Origin: Apodemus sylvaticus
Taxonomy: Eukaryota > Chordata > Mammalia > Rodentia > Muridae
DNA length: 64,000 nucleotides
Direction: 5' to 3'
Assembly: GCF_947179515.1 (NCBI RefSeq)
Contig: NC_067473.1
Span: forward strand, 84,412,013-84,476,012
Below, piece by piece: positions 23,680 through 35,979 of the stretch. The notes beneath the pieces were generated by a model. That model searched no databases. It was not told where the DNA came from and saw only the letters and a program-made list of their open reading frames with translations. A program made the position numbers and the translations under genes. Numbering within the stretch: position 1 is the first letter of the stretch; each line of letters begins with the position of its first letter.

Positions 23680-26235
23680 AAAGAACTATTTATTACGTCT
23701 ATGAGAAACTAAGAATCATCTTATTCTGTTCCAATTCTATTTTATTCCCACACAATCTGTTCAGCTCTGGTTGTCTGTTTAGCAGCTTGCAATGTCTAAG
23801 AAATTGAGCTACACATGAGCAGAAGAGGGTGGAACTCTTATCCAGGAGTGGGGAGGTAGAGGTGTCTTTTCCATTTCCTTTGCATCTTTCCTTCTGGTCA
23901 GAAGGTTTCTCCCAGGAGCCTGCACTAAGGCTTGTTTAAAAACCACAACACAACGGGATGGCTCACTCTTGGTACAGTCTTTAGGTCGCATTACCATGCC
24001 AAATGTTCTTTTGAAAGTTTCTCCTTCCCCGCTCTTGGTTCAGTCACTAAGCCTCGTGCATGCATTCCTCCTTCAAAAGCCTCTCCATGTCTATTGCTGC
24101 TGGCTGGTCCAGTCTCCTGCCACTCTTCCATAGCGGTACTACTCAGGCCCTGCTGTCCACGCCAATTCACCCTCAGCCTTTTCTGCTTCTCTTCTGCATT
24201 TGGGTAAAATCCAAAAACTGCAGCCTGGTACATCGAATCCCTCCCACTTTAGCCCTTCGTGCTTCTGGAACCAGACTTTTCTCACAGGACTCTGGAACCT
24301 TCTCCTTTTGCACACATTATTTCTCCTTCCCACCCCCACAACTCTGCGTAGTGAATGTTTTGAGTTTTATCTCAAGGGCCATCTAGTCTGGGAAGTCTTT
24401 GCCAGGACCCTGCTGCTTCTTCAGTCCCAGGTTCCCAGACACTGCTCACAGCTTCATGAAAGTGCACAGTGGTGTAAGTCGGTTCTCAAGTTTGTCTCAC
24501 CACGGGGATGTGTCTTGATCTCGGTGCTCCAGCACCTAGCCAAATGCTTAGTATACTCCATGTGCCTGGGACATGGCTGCTGAATAGAAACAGCATCAAG
24601 ATTTCGCCAACTGGTTAAACAAAACTGTCCTTAAATATTTTTAAGATGCACACAGTTTATCATTTGTGAGATCAATCTAGACAATTAGAACACTCCCAGG
24701 AATCTATAGGCTGACTACTTTAAATGGCCTTGTCCTTGCAAAAGTTAGTGGGATTGGACTGTAGTCTGGTTTCCTTCCATCCTTACCTAAGGAAAAGAAA
24801 ACAGTGTCTTTTCTCCAACTGCGCTATTAGAGGCAGTTTTGTCATTACACCTGTAATGTAAATACTACTCAGTGGTGTGTGGAGAACTCAGAAGAGGGTA
24901 TATTCAGGTAAGGTGATGTTTGAATATGGCCTCACCAGTGTTTGTTCTGGCTTGAGAACAGGAACAGAAAACAATTTCACTCTACTGAAAATCCAAAGGT
25001 TGTTTGGAACTTAAAGAAATTCTTAGTTTATTTCAAACTGATTTTCAATGCAGCTAGAAGATCCTATGTGCCATTGAGGCCTTGTCCAGGAGTGTGATGG
25101 TGACTGTTCTGTAGTAACAACACAAAGAGGCCCTCAGCAAGGCAGTAAGCTAGAGTACAGAACCCAGTAGCCTCTTTATCATTAACAGCTGAGCTTTGTT
25201 GATAGGAACATATTTTTGGAACATTAGTTATTAAGTTAAAATATATTCCACTCTAGTCACTGAAACAAAACAGTAGGTAGATATTTTCAGAGAGGAGATG
25301 GAAAGAGTAAGTTCTTCCAATATTTACCATTAGTACAAAACTTCAATGATTTGTTAACAGAGTTTTGATCGGTATATAATCTCCCAAATGGTAAAGTCTG
25401 CATGTGAGAGCTTTGGAGATGATGACAGATGTGCAGAAGGCACTACCAATCATTCTCTCACTGTCACTCCTCCTCATCCCTTAAACCTTCACTGCTCTTC
25501 CCTCCTGGGGAGGACTGCCCAGGTGACTTGACGCACTGCTGTGATTCTGTACTAGGCCTAAGTGATGAGCAGCACAGGGGAATGGGTATGAGCTGCGCAC
25601 TGATCTGCACAGACACTCACTTTGAAAGACTACTATTTGCTAGAATCACTGGCAAGTGCCAAAGATGCCAAGGCTGCTAAGATGTAATAGCAAGCCTCAC
25701 AAAACCCACAGACAGAGATGGCAACGATTGCTGACTGAAAGCTCATCACAGGCAAGGCTTTTGTGCGGAGAGTTTACACACATTGTTTCCTTCACTCCTC
25801 AGGCATCCTCAGAGGAAAGTATTAGCAATGACCCAAATCAATCACAGTCAAATGATATAAACTCATCCAAGGAAGGCTAATAAGCTGTGAAAGCTCAGAT
25901 GCTGTCTGTTCTTGCACTCTGTCTTTAACCCTTGATCTCTTAGCACTGTGTACCCTGGCGGGTTTGGTGAGACTTGTAAATACGCCACACTGAATTCCAA
26001 TGACCACACAGGCATTAGAGTCCCCTCTAATAGAAGGGTAGAAGGAGAACTACTCACACAGTGGCAAGATAATAGACTTCAGAGGCCACAGGAAGCAACA
26101 TGGTGAGGACTGGGTAGCAGCATGGTAAGCAGCAGTGGCCTGCGACAGTGGCACCAGACATCAATACAAGAGAGGCGCCTGAACTTTTGCTAAGTAAAGG
26201 AGATGAAAGTGAATAAAAGTCACTTAGGAAAACAC
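23680..26235. other. Single-copy intron 1, repeat-poor
   Basis: About 2.5 kb without a recognised interspersed repeat. Overlapping open frames at 23930-24583 are present on both strands, so they are not evidence of coding. Confidence 0.45.
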
Positions 26236-26239
26236 CATA

Positions 26240-26351
26240 GTGTGTGAGCGGTCTGTGCAGTATGTGAGGGTATGTCTGTGCAGTGTGTGAGGGTGTGTCT
26301 GTGCAGTGTGTGAGGATGTGTCTGTGTAGTGTATGAGTGTATGAGAGGTGT
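26240..26351 (+). repeat. Minisatellite, 23-bp unit, about 5 copies
   Basis: Units start at 26240 (shortened), 26260, 26283, 26306 and 26329. The type unit is gtgtgtgagggtgtgtctgt plus gca. Copies differ by single bases and the last is degraded. Confidence 0.9.
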
Positions 26352-26667
26352 GTTCTGGCCAGAGTCTGGTTCCTAACTTAGTTTCAGGGCTCATTTTCAC
26401 CCTAACAGTGCAATTACTCTGTTGTGTGCCCGTTTTGCTCACTGCCTTTGCAAAGCTCTTTGCTTTAGCTCCATTCATTCTATGTGATGTGGCCAAGTCT
26501 ACCCAGCCTTTCATGTCAGTTCTCAGTAAAGTTGTTTTCTGAGTTTTAGTCTTTATTTCTATTTTATGCTTTCCAAAGCCCAGGCCTTAGGAGCTTTGGA
26601 AAAGCTCCTCAACTCTGCTCAGTCCTTCCCACTCTCTACTTCTATTTAATTACATAGTTGTTCTAAC

Positions 26668-26668
<1 letters not shown>

Positions 26669-26698
<30 letters not shown>
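26669..26698 (+). repeat. (CAAA)n A-rich repeat
   Basis: aaacaaacaaacaaac followed by an A run. Confidence 0.9.
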
Positions 26699-26699
<1 letters not shown>

Positions 26700-26700
<1 letters not shown>

Positions 26701-28385
26701 TCTCCGGCTTCCACTTTTTAACTATAGTTAACCAGACCCACTCTCACCACTAACACATCCTTTTCAAGCTGAGACTAAAACAACTTGTGTTTGGGAAGAT
26801 TTGTGTGAGATTATAATGTATTTGATCTTAAACCATGCCAAGAAATGGTTGTTTTTGTTCCTGGGATACAGTATTCATTGGCTTGGCAATAATAATTATA
26901 AATCTGTTGTCGATGAAGGAGACTAAACTGGTTTCAGAGTGTAGTCTCAAGATGACAATGTGAGATTTGGAAGGAATATTAAACGTGAAGACACACAAGC
27001 AAATCTGTACCAGAAAAATACACATAGCTCGAGAGAGTCACTCAGAACTTTTAAAGTGTATGAATGTATATTTGGTCCCAATAAAGTTCATCTGCCATCT
27101 TTATACATAAAATGAATGCTACAATGTCCTCCAGTGAATCCCTACCAGGATGCGCATTCTGAAAACATTTTATCCAATGTGGAATTAGGAGTCCCATTTT
27201 GGTGTGTCTATTGAGGAGAATAAAGTCTGAATGGAACCCAGCTCCTAAGACTCCCCTGGTCTGTACCTGATTACTCACGTCGAAGATGAAGAGTTTCTCC
27301 CAATACAAAACAGTGCTCCTGTACTAGGAATGAGAAGAATATAATTCCAAAGGGTTTCCATATAATTCCAAAGGGTTTTCATTACAAATGAATGGAAGTA
27401 CTTAGCCTAAGTACTCCCCCACATCCATTAGCACTTTTGAGCAAGTCTTCTTTATGTTAAAACACAAGGTAGACATAATGCCAGATGGCTGGTTATAAAT
27501 CAAGCTCACTCATTATTACCTTATAACATAGAAGGAACTAGAAAAGAACTTCAAATTCTGATAAGCATATAAAATAGTGCTTTTCTTTTTCCTAAATCAA
27601 CAGCTATAATAGTTAAAGAAAATGCACTAAAACTGCTTAGGGAAAATATTAGAGTATTCTAATAGAGGTAATGTTTTTCCTTTGAACAATATATGCATAT
27701 AACAATTAACTGACTCCATTATTTGCAATATTTTGGTATAAATATTTCTTTCATTTGTAATGGAGACCCTTTGGAACTGTGTGGAGAACAACATTCTGAT
27801 GTTTCCACTAGTATTGCCTATGGTCACAATACAGTTCACGTGTATAATGAGCAGGAAAAAGGGAGTCCTCTATGGCCACAGAGGTACTTCAGTCTCTAGT
27901 ACAGTGTCTATCTCCCAGACCTCCAAGCTGGAGGGAACTTGTTCTGGGAACAAGTTGAGCAGGTCACTTCCCTTTATTGCTTAGTGGGTTTTCTCTTTTG
28001 GGTAACAATGTCTTCCCCCTTAATTCTGCTGTTAATCCCCCCAAGATGATCAGTTTTGTATATAAATGGTTTTTATTTTACATATCTTGGTAGGGATTTT
28101 GCATATGTTTTATGTTTTTTTGTCCTTGACTAGGCAACTATTTTGTTCCCATGAGTTTGAGTTTAGCCACATGGGAAATAAAAAGAGATTTAGAAAACCC
28201 CTAAGGATCTCTTTGGCCCTAAAGTAGAGACCGTATTTTCAGAATTCTCCAAAGCTACTTCTGCATATGAGTAAAATTCATTATACAAATGAAACTGTCA
28301 AATAGTTAAAAAAAACAATTAAGTATTTAAACATTAAGAAAAAATGAGGAAGAGTCATGAACTACAGAAAGGATTATCAACATTT
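26700..28385. other. Single-copy intron 1 with 21-bp tandem duplication
   Basis: No interspersed repeat recognised. At 27339-27359 and 27360-27380 the sequence atataattccaaagggttt plus two bases is duplicated back to back. Confidence 0.5.
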
Positions 28386-28389
28386 GATA

Positions 28390-28732
28390 TATCTATATCA
28401 GAATAACATTCAGCCATTGAAGGGAACTAAGAACCGGTACCTTCCATACATAATGTGGATGAAGCTTGAAAACATCAAAGGGAAAGAAGCCAGTAGTGCT
28501 ATGCTACATGTGAGGTAGCTGTACCATCCTGTTTATGTACCAGAGAAGAGAGGTCCACAGAAACAAGGAGCGGAGGCTGAAAGCTACACAGTGGGCCTCT
28601 TTCTAGGTGATGAAAATGTCTACAGTTGATGCACAACTCTGAGAATATGCTGAAAGCTACTGAATCACATGCTTTAAATGGGGGAAAATGTGTGATATGC
28701 AAGTGTTAGGCTAATAAATCTGACTGAAAGTT
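28390..28732 (+). mobile_element. Mammalian-age L1 (L1M type) 3' end
   Basis: Matches the end of ORF2 and the 3' UTR of old mammalian L1: cagaataacattcagccatt, tggatgaagcttgaaaacat, gggaaagaagccagta, then gatgaaaatgtctacagttg, gcacaactctgagaatatgc, ctttaaatggggga. Diverged and non-coding. Confidence 0.82.
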
Positions 28733-28914
28733 ATTTTTAACTCCTTTACAATCTGTTTCTAGTTCTTCTTAAGGGAAGACTACTAGTTCATTAAGACGTT
28801 TCCATATAATACAGACCATTGGCAGTTGCTTCTTATTGCCACATGCAAATATATGTGCACAGGAAGAAAACAGGTGAAAAGCTTTTGTGTTCCAAGGAAT
28901 TTAGTTTGATGTTA

Positions 28915-28915
28915 T

Positions 28916-28988
<73 letters not shown>

Positions 28989-29124
28989 ACAGAGAGACAG
29001 AGACAGAGAGTGGAGAGAGAGACAGAGAGACAGAGACAGAGAGTGGAGAGAGAGACAGAGAGTGGAGAGAGAGAGACAGAGAGGGAGACAAAGAGACAGA
29101 AAGGAGATACTGAGACAGAAAGAC

Positions 29125-29181
<57 letters not shown>

Positions 29182-29279
29182 ACAGAGAGACAGAGACAGG
29201 GAGGCAGAGAGGGAGACAGAGAGTGGAGAGAGAAACAGAGAGGGAGACAGAGAGACAGAAAGGAGATACTGAGACAGAA

Positions 29280-29331
<52 letters not shown>
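28915..29331 (+). repeat. (TG)n + (GA)n compound array, about 415 bp
   Basis: (TG)n 28915-28947, then ga/gaca purine-rich repeats to 29331. A block containing agaaggagatactgagacag-like sequence occurs twice (about 29095-29123 and 29250-29280), showing higher-order duplication of a 130-160 bp segment. Confidence 0.95.
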
Positions 29332-29334
<3 letters not shown>

Positions 29335-29654
29335 TGAGGGTGTGCATGAATGTGGAAGTCATAGCAATAGGATACATCAGAAGCAACAGTGCTCTCTGCC
29401 TTATTGCTTTGAGATAGAGTTTCTCACTGATCCTGTAGGTAGTTGTTTTCAGTTAAGCTGGTTGGCCATCAGGGTTTCAGAATTTGCCAGTCTTTGTCAC
29501 CAGTGCTTGGGTGACACAGCCATGCCCTGCTTTTAACAGAAGAGCTGAGGTTCCTGACTCAAGTTCTCATACTTGCACAACCCTAAGCACTAAATGCTGA
29601 ATACCTCCATCTTCTCAACATGCCTTGAAAAACAACATCCTTGCTTTAGGAATT

Positions 29655-29795
29655 TTGTTTTGTTTTTGAGAAAGGGTCAAAAGATCTCAGTCTTATCTCT
29701 GTCTCTACTGAAGCTCACTATGCAGACCAGGATGGCCTTGAACTCACAGAGACCCTCCTGTGCCTACCTCCCAAGTGCTAGGATTAAAGGTACAT
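29655..29795 (-). repeat. B1 SINE, diverged
   Basis: Reversed B1: gcagaccaggatggccttga, actcacagagaccctcctgt, cctcccaagtgctaggatta. Confidence 0.88.
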
Positions 29796-29799
29796 ATAG

Positions 29800-30900
29800 G
29801 TAAGGAAGTCACCACACAGTAAGAATAGGTCTGTTTTATTTTCAAGTTTGTTACTATCAAATAATGGCTATATCATCAGTAAATAATAAGTTGAAATATA
29901 CAACCCAGCTAGGTCTGAAGTGAGGTAGCTTTTAACTCCTTATATTGTGCTGGCAGGCAGGGTGGTTAGAAATACCAGCCAAGTTAGGCGTCACCTCCTC
30001 AAGCAGCAGGGGGCTCTCTAACACCACACAGCAGCCCAGGAGCAGGATCCATGCGACTTAGGTTTTTACCAGTGAACTCAAATGTCATCCCATTGTCAAT
30101 GTTGATGCACTTGCTGAAGGATGCTCGAATGACCAACATTTACAGGACAGATGTGTTCCACTGATAGGAAGTTTCAGCAAAGTTTCAAATGTTGAATCAA
30201 TAGTACATGCTAATTAATTACGTTGCTATAAGTCTTCTTTGAGGTCCAATGAAACTTAGATTTCTTAAGTGTTTCACCCTTGGAAAACTAATATTCAAGA
30301 TATTATGATGTTCTGGATGAAATAATGAAAAAGAGGCTTCCATAGATATTATAAACCTCCACTTTTCACTTTGTAAATCAATGCAGGACCGCACTTGATG
30401 TTTACCCAAACATGAAGATGCTGGTACATTTAAAAGAGGAAGCTAAAGCCCTAACACTCATGGTCTTCTATATCACTCTTCATGGAGATAAACTGACCTA
30501 GAGGCCATTGGGAAGTTACTCTAACAATCAAAGTACTGCTCTAAAAGCTGATTTTGACAAGGTCTAGGTAAAGCCTTTGTCTTTTGGCCTGTTATGGTGC
30601 GTTTCTCTCTGGAAATATCTCGGCAGAGAGCCATACCTACTTGTTGCAGGGAAAGCAACACCAACAGAAGGTGAACTGCTCAAAGAGCTGAGCAATCAGA
30701 TGACCTGGGATTTGATAAAAAGGCAACCATATGAGTCACTAAAGGTGAAAATCTTACTTCCTTTTAATTCTTAATGTAGTTCTTCATTTATTTACTCATA
30801 TTATTTATGTCAGGGGCCCTTACAGATAGGGAAGACCATAAAGTGTATTATTTTATCATGAACTGTAAGAATGATATAAATATTTTAGAATCTTTAAACA
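29800..30900. other. Single-copy intron 1
   Basis: No repeat or exon recognised. Confidence 0.45.
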
Positions 30901-30902
30901 CA

Positions 30903-31070
30903 ACTGGGGAAGAGTTTCCAGAGGATTGAGTTCAGTTACCAGCTCCTAATCACATGTAATTCCAGCCCCCAGGGGATTCAATGTTTTTTTTTTTCTTTGA
31001 CCTCCAAAGGTACATGCATACCTCTGTCCCCGCACAATTAAAATATAAATAAAAATCTTAAAAAAAAATA
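30903..31070 (+). repeat. B3-type SINE, head truncated
   Basis: agtttccagaggattgagtt, ccagctcctaatcacatgta, attccagcccccaggggatt and a terminal ataaataaaaatctt follow B3 order. Confidence 0.75.
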
Positions 31071-31074
31071 AAAA

Positions 31075-32690
31075 TTTGAGTCAATTTGATTTTTTTAGGA
31101 CTTAATAAGATTCCAGTTTTGATTTAGGTCATTTGAAATGAACTGTAAAACATGAGAACTTTACAAAGGGGCAGAATTGAACAGTCTCTGCAAAGCTCTC
31201 ACTGAGCCCACACATGTCTGAGTCAAGCCTGTGCTGGAAACTCCACAGAAACCAGGAGTCTGGAAAGAGGACCAAGGTGCTTTAAGCCATTCTCACTCCT
31301 GAACCTGGTGTGCCTTCTCACCTCGGTTAAAAATTAGCAGTGCCAAAATATCTTCTATGCCTTTGGAAGGTTAAAATGTCACCTATGAAAATTATATGTT
31401 AGATCGACATTACAGTACACGTGTGTACCCTCTAATAACATCAGATGAGGAGATGAGATTGTTGAATAAAACACAGGGTGAAACATATCCATCTAGGTGC
31501 ATCTGTTATTACTCTAATCTTGCTGTGTATTACAGAATTTACCGCATGGCATTGCAATTGCCAGGACAGCAGAACTTGTGTCTTAATTACCTCACTGACA
31601 GGGCAGTAGTGTTTGATCAAGGAGAAAACATTAAACAGTGTTGTAAGTTTTGTTTGAACAGGCAAAACTGAAAAGAATACCTCACATAAGGCCATGATAT
31701 TAAATATGCTATGTGCCAATGTTAGGCTGCATAGTGTTAGATTACTACATGGACCAGCTGTCAATAGATTGCTACAAGCTATAATCATTAACTAGAATTC
31801 ACACCAGTATTTTCAATGCAACATTCAGCATGAATTGCTTTACTTGTTGTTTAAACCTAATATTCTACCAATTTATTTCCATTCAGTTTCAAGCACTCTG
31901 GTGCTCCGAAACCCTGTAGAGTCTATAAAGTCTCTCCTCTGGGTAGAGTGAAGATGGGATCCTCAGCGATGGGTATCATTTCTGTAACACACATGGAGAA
32001 CAACAGCCAAAGACATTGGCCTGAGAGTTAAACACCCTGCAGGAACATGAACAAGGCCGCATAAACACTTAGGCTCACAAGGGACCTCTGTGCAGAAAGC
32101 CTCATCTTACGCACCTGGCCACCGTCTTCAAGAAGGTTATAATCAAAAGCAGAAATAAACTGCAAGTGAGGATTGCCAGGGAGTATTTCACCATCCCCAT
32201 CCCCAACCGCACCCCCACCCCCGAACTTGGAAGTAAGGAGATATTGAGCTGGTGAGGAGTGACCACTCAAAAGTCATGACTCAGCATTCTTAAATGCACA
32301 CTGAGATATTTCTAGGCTCACTACAGTAGCCAACAATGTAAAATAATTTTCAGGAAATCACATAGGCATTTTTGCTCTGCAGAGCAGGCATTCGCTTACT
32401 GTGTCGCTACAGCAGGGCTCAGTGATGGCCAGTACTTTTTATCTGAAACACAGCCTGCTTAGAACTCTCGAGGACTGACATCATTGTAAGGACAAAAGTT
32501 CCCAACCTTAAAATTAGAACTCCAAAAAGTGTGCGATAGTTTTGTTATCTTAGAAATTTCAAGCATGGGGGACTTTTCCATCAAATCAATATAGAATTAT
32601 GGATTACTCTACACAGCACTTCCTTCTGCATTATGTATCAATTCTCTGATAAGGAACACCACATCAAGTTCCTATTACAGTGGACATGTT
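31075..32690. other. Single-copy intron 1
   Basis: No interspersed repeat recognised. A C-rich patch (accgcacccccacccccga) lies at 32205-32223. Confidence 0.45.
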
Positions 32691-32692
32691 AG

Positions 32693-32749
32693 GACAGAAA
32701 AGAACCCAAAAACCCCAAAACAACAAACAAACAACAACAACAACAAAAT
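32693..32749 (+). repeat. (CAA)n / A-rich repeat
   Basis: accccaaaacaacaaacaaa followed by caa triplets. Confidence 0.85.
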
Positions 32750-33317
32750 GACCAACCACACTGACTCTCAGCATAGCCAGCCTGGCAGGTACCCCTTTAC
32801 CATAAATGATACATTTTTCCCTCATATTTCTGTTGTTAAAGAACAAACAAAATATCCATGGGATTGTTTTTATTTTAAGTAAATTCATGTCATCTAAGTA
32901 TTTTCAATAAATTGTCATTACTGTTTGATTTTTGAAAATACCATTTTAGATAGAAAACTGTAAATGAAACATATATATGAAATCAAAAGTCACTGTCCCT
33001 AAGTAATTGTAATTCAAATGTGACCATATGATTAGCAAAAGTAAGTTTTTAAACTATGAACTGTGACCTTGGGCAGCTCAGACTTTCTGTGGGGACAGGA
33101 CTCAGTCCTTTCTGTTGTGGCTTTAACACACCAGGACACAGCACTCCTGTCTACTTCACCAACAGTGTGCTTCCTACCTGCCAGGGCTAGTTACAGTGAC
33201 CTTTGTTTATTTCTATAGGACTCACAGAGACACCCCCTCGCTGCCCCCATCACAGTCCCCAGAAGCAAAGATACAACCCTGAGCTCAATCACAATCACAA
33301 TCACTCTTACACAGCAT

Positions 33318-33333
33318 TTTTCTTTTCTTTTCT

Positions 33334-33407
<74 letters not shown>

Positions 33408-33430
33408 TTCCTTCCTTCCTTCCTTCCTTC

Positions 33431-33497
<67 letters not shown>

Positions 33498-33545
33498 TTA
33501 TTTTCCTTCCTTCCTTCCTTCCTTCTTTTTTCTGTCTTTGTTTTT
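33318..33545 (+). repeat. (TTTC)n/(TTCC)n compound microsatellite, about 225 bp
   Basis: ttct units enclose a ttcc block (about 33403-33432), then ttcc units again at 33505-33524. Almost entirely pyrimidine. Confidence 0.97.
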
Positions 33546-34012
33546 CTTGTTTTGATTATTTTTTCTAAGCGTCATTTGGGTAACCAATCTACCTCGAATT
33601 ATTCAAGGAAAAACATTGTCCTCAACCTTTATTCTGATGACTACAATATACTTGAAGAAAGTCTTTGCCTAGAGAACAGATAATCAGATCATCTATTGAA
33701 CCCACTGAAGTGCTCTAACAGCCTAGAGACCCAGGAAGCCCATTCAGTTTGCTTTGCTTCGGGTTGGAGAGGTATTGTCTTAAACACACTTCCATTAAAA
33801 GAAGATATAACTGAACCCAGTAATCATGAGCAACTACACAAAAGTGTCAGTGAAAGAGAAGTGCGTTATTTAAATGTTTTAGTCTGGTCTGAGGAAAGAG
33901 TACAGCGCAGAACAGACTGCAAGGTTTGCAGCCTGTTACTAATGATGCTGCGCACTGGCCAAGTACGCTGCCCAGAAAATACCAAACAGCATAAGAAGCA
34001 GAGAACACTTAC

Positions 34013-34041
34013 CTTCGCAGCGGCATGATTTCACACGCCAT
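34013..34041 (-). CDS. Fam13a: Fam13a short isoform, coding exon 1
   Basis: The coding part begins at an ATG at 34041-34039 and ends at 34013, just before the donor GTAAGT (34012-34007). It encodes MACEIMPLR plus two bases (AG) of a serine codon completed by exon 2. The start has a strong Kozak context, A at -3 and G at +4. There is no upstream ATG in the roughly 95 nt between the start and the predicted transcription start. MACEIMPL is the diagnostic opening of the short FAM13A isoform; the human residue after it is Q, here R (codon CGA). This exon is specific to the internal promoter, so it marks the short isoform rather than the RhoGAP form. Confidence 0.92.
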
Positions 34042-34135
34042 CCTCCTGTGCGAATCTGCACGGTATCCCCGAGTGTCTTCCAGTCAGGCCCCGTGTGCAG
34101 GACCCGCGGAACACACAACCTGCTGCAGCTGACAC

Positions 34136-34335
34136 TGCCTCTCCACCTCCAGCTGCAGGCAAGGATATTTATCGGCTGCCTCCACATTTACACTGCAGTC
34201 CACTTTGACCTTTTGTTCCAGCGAAGCAGCTGAAGCCCAGAGCCAATCAGAGGAGGAGCAGTGGAGTGTGAAAGGCTGCTCCTCCTCCTGATCCTCCTCC
34301 CGCTTCTCCCGCTCCTCCTTCTGTCCCCGCCCCAC
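34136..34335 (-). promoter_or_regulatory. Internal Fam13a promoter (short isoform)
   Basis: Reading the minus strand toward the ATG: a GC box CCCCGCCCC (34325-34333), a GGA-rich stretch (34275-34322), an inverted CCAAT box (ccaat at 34243-34247), an AGGTCAAAGTGGA motif (34199-34211) and a TATA-like ATAAATA (34166-34172). The TATA-like box predicts a start near 34136-34142, giving a 5' UTR of roughly 95-100 nt. About 14 CpGs fall between 34013 and 34335, clearly more than in the flanks. Several CAGCTG E-boxes are also present. The spacing of CCAAT, TATA-like box and exon is typical of a focused RNA polymerase II promoter. The start site is inferred. Confidence 0.75.
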
Positions 34336-35015
34336 TTTGCTCTGCTAACTGCCTAGTGGGCTTGGCAAGCCCCAGCAACCTGAAACTTTCCTCTGAGAGG
34401 TTCCAGACAAGTCTGTCAGTCTGTAAAGAGCAACCAATAACTGCAGAGGAGCCCAGTCCTGCATGGCTCAAAGTGCAAGAAAGCCAGCAAGGAAATGCAT
34501 TGTCAAGGACAGCCAGCGTCCCTTAAGGTCCTGTTTTTTTTTGAGGCCCAAGGGAAGAATTGGACTGCACCTTGTTTTTCTAAAATCAATAAACAAATAA
34601 AAACCACCCAAACAGTAGCCAGACAAGGCTTTTTCAGATTGTTCCAGGCTTTTCCAGACGAAAGAAATACCCGGACCCTGGCCCTACCCACATTTTCTTG
34701 CCCAGATACTTATTTACACTAGGTTGTGAGCAGTTCCTGGTGACATCACTCAAGGGGAGGAGGACAAGGTGACCTAAGAGGGCTCAGGTTTTAGGAGATC
34801 AAAAAAAATGTCTACTAGCATGGAGCTTCTGTTTGTTGTTTTTACATTTCATTCATATAAAGTGAATGTATCTATTTGAATATTATTTTTTTCTAAAAAT
34901 GTCTGCATTTGGAAGAGTCTTGTTTCCTATTATACATTCTTCTATTTTTACAAAACCAATTTTCCAATAACGTTTCTAAGTCCTTGTCAATTATTTTTTA
35001 TAATTTTGTATCTCA
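34336..35015. other. Single-copy sequence upstream of promoter
   Basis: No interspersed repeat or exon recognised. AT content rises away from the promoter. Confidence 0.45.
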
Positions 35016-35016
35016 C

Positions 35017-35029
35017 ATGTATGTATGTA

Positions 35030-35068
<39 letters not shown>

Positions 35069-35215
35069 CTGCATCTGCACGACATGTGTGACTGTTGCCT
35101 GAGGGGCCAGAAGGGGGCACAGGATCCTCTGGCACTACAGTTACAGATGCCTAAGTGGCCAAGCTGGGAACCAAACCTGGGGCCTTTGGAAGAGTCGCCA
35201 GTGCTCCAGCCCCTA
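35017..35215 (-). repeat. (TATG/TG)n microsatellite plus B3 SINE
   Basis: tatg tetramers and (TG)n (35017-35064) lead into reversed B3: gaggggccagaagggggcac, aggatcctctggcactac, tgggaaccaaacctggggcc, tttggaagagtcgccagtgc. Confidence 0.88.
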
Positions 35216-35590
35216 TCATTTCTTCAGGGGCACTCACTATTTCTAGGAAAGTAATTGCAATTCATAGATTTCATACAACAAGTACAATTTGTTTTACATT
35301 ATGCAAATTTAACAAGTTCTAACATAGCCACAATCATTACTTTTAGCAGCAGAAAGAACAGAGACCCAGATAATGATATTCAAAAAGTGTGCCAGCTTAA
35401 AGACTTTCCTGGAGTTTTTCTCAGCCCGCTCTTTTATAAAACAGACTACTCATGAAGTTGGAATTGTCACTATATTCTCTTTTGATACTATGTCTGTCTA
35501 TGTCTGTGCTTTTTTGCTTTTTAGATTATCACTTTTATTCCTAGAACCAACCTCTTTATCAACATCATCATATTTTTGAACAGTCTTGAT

Positions 35591-35976
35591 GTCTTAGTTT
35601 TTTTTTTTTTCCTTTCCTGCGAGGAGACATTATGACAGAAGCAACTTTTAAAAGAAAGCTTTCAGTTTCAGAATTTAGTTGATGGCCATCACAGAAGGTA
35701 GCATGTCAACAGGCATGATATAGGAGCCGAGAGACTACATCTTATCTGAAAGTCAGGAGCTGGTGGAGAGATATAGACAGACAGACAGACAGACAGAGAG
35801 AGAGATAGACAGACAGATAGATTGTGGGCTTTTCAAACATCAAAACTCATTCCCAATGAAATGGGAACTTCTCAAACAAGGCGACACCTCTGATCCTTTC
35901 CTAATAATTCTACCTACTGGGAACCAAGCATTCAAATATATAAACCTCTGGTAGCCATTCTCATTCAAACCACCAT
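35591..35976 (+). repeat. RMER-like rodent repeat with (GACA)n inside
   Basis: Starts gtcttag, ends tcattcaaaccaccat, and shares internal order with the copy at 61904-62276 (catgatataggagccgagag, gggaaccaagcattcaaata). An agacagac array (35774-35820) sits in the middle. The family is abundant in murids; the name is uncertain (RMER1-like). Confidence 0.65.
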
Positions 35977-35979
35977 ATC

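Noticed and set aside
23932..24583. Overlapping open frames of about 100-127 residues
   Set aside because: Open on both strands, no homology recognised, no exon boundaries.
29095..29280. Regularly spaced repeats that might suggest a CRISPR-like array
   Set aside because: Low-complexity GA sequence without unique spacers, in a mammalian genome.
28819..29386. Long RERE/SLSL open frames
   Set aside because: Products of the (GA)n array; both strands are open because the repeat lacks stops.
33203..33568. FLSFFLSF open frame
   Set aside because: Translation of (TTTC)n/(TTCC)n.
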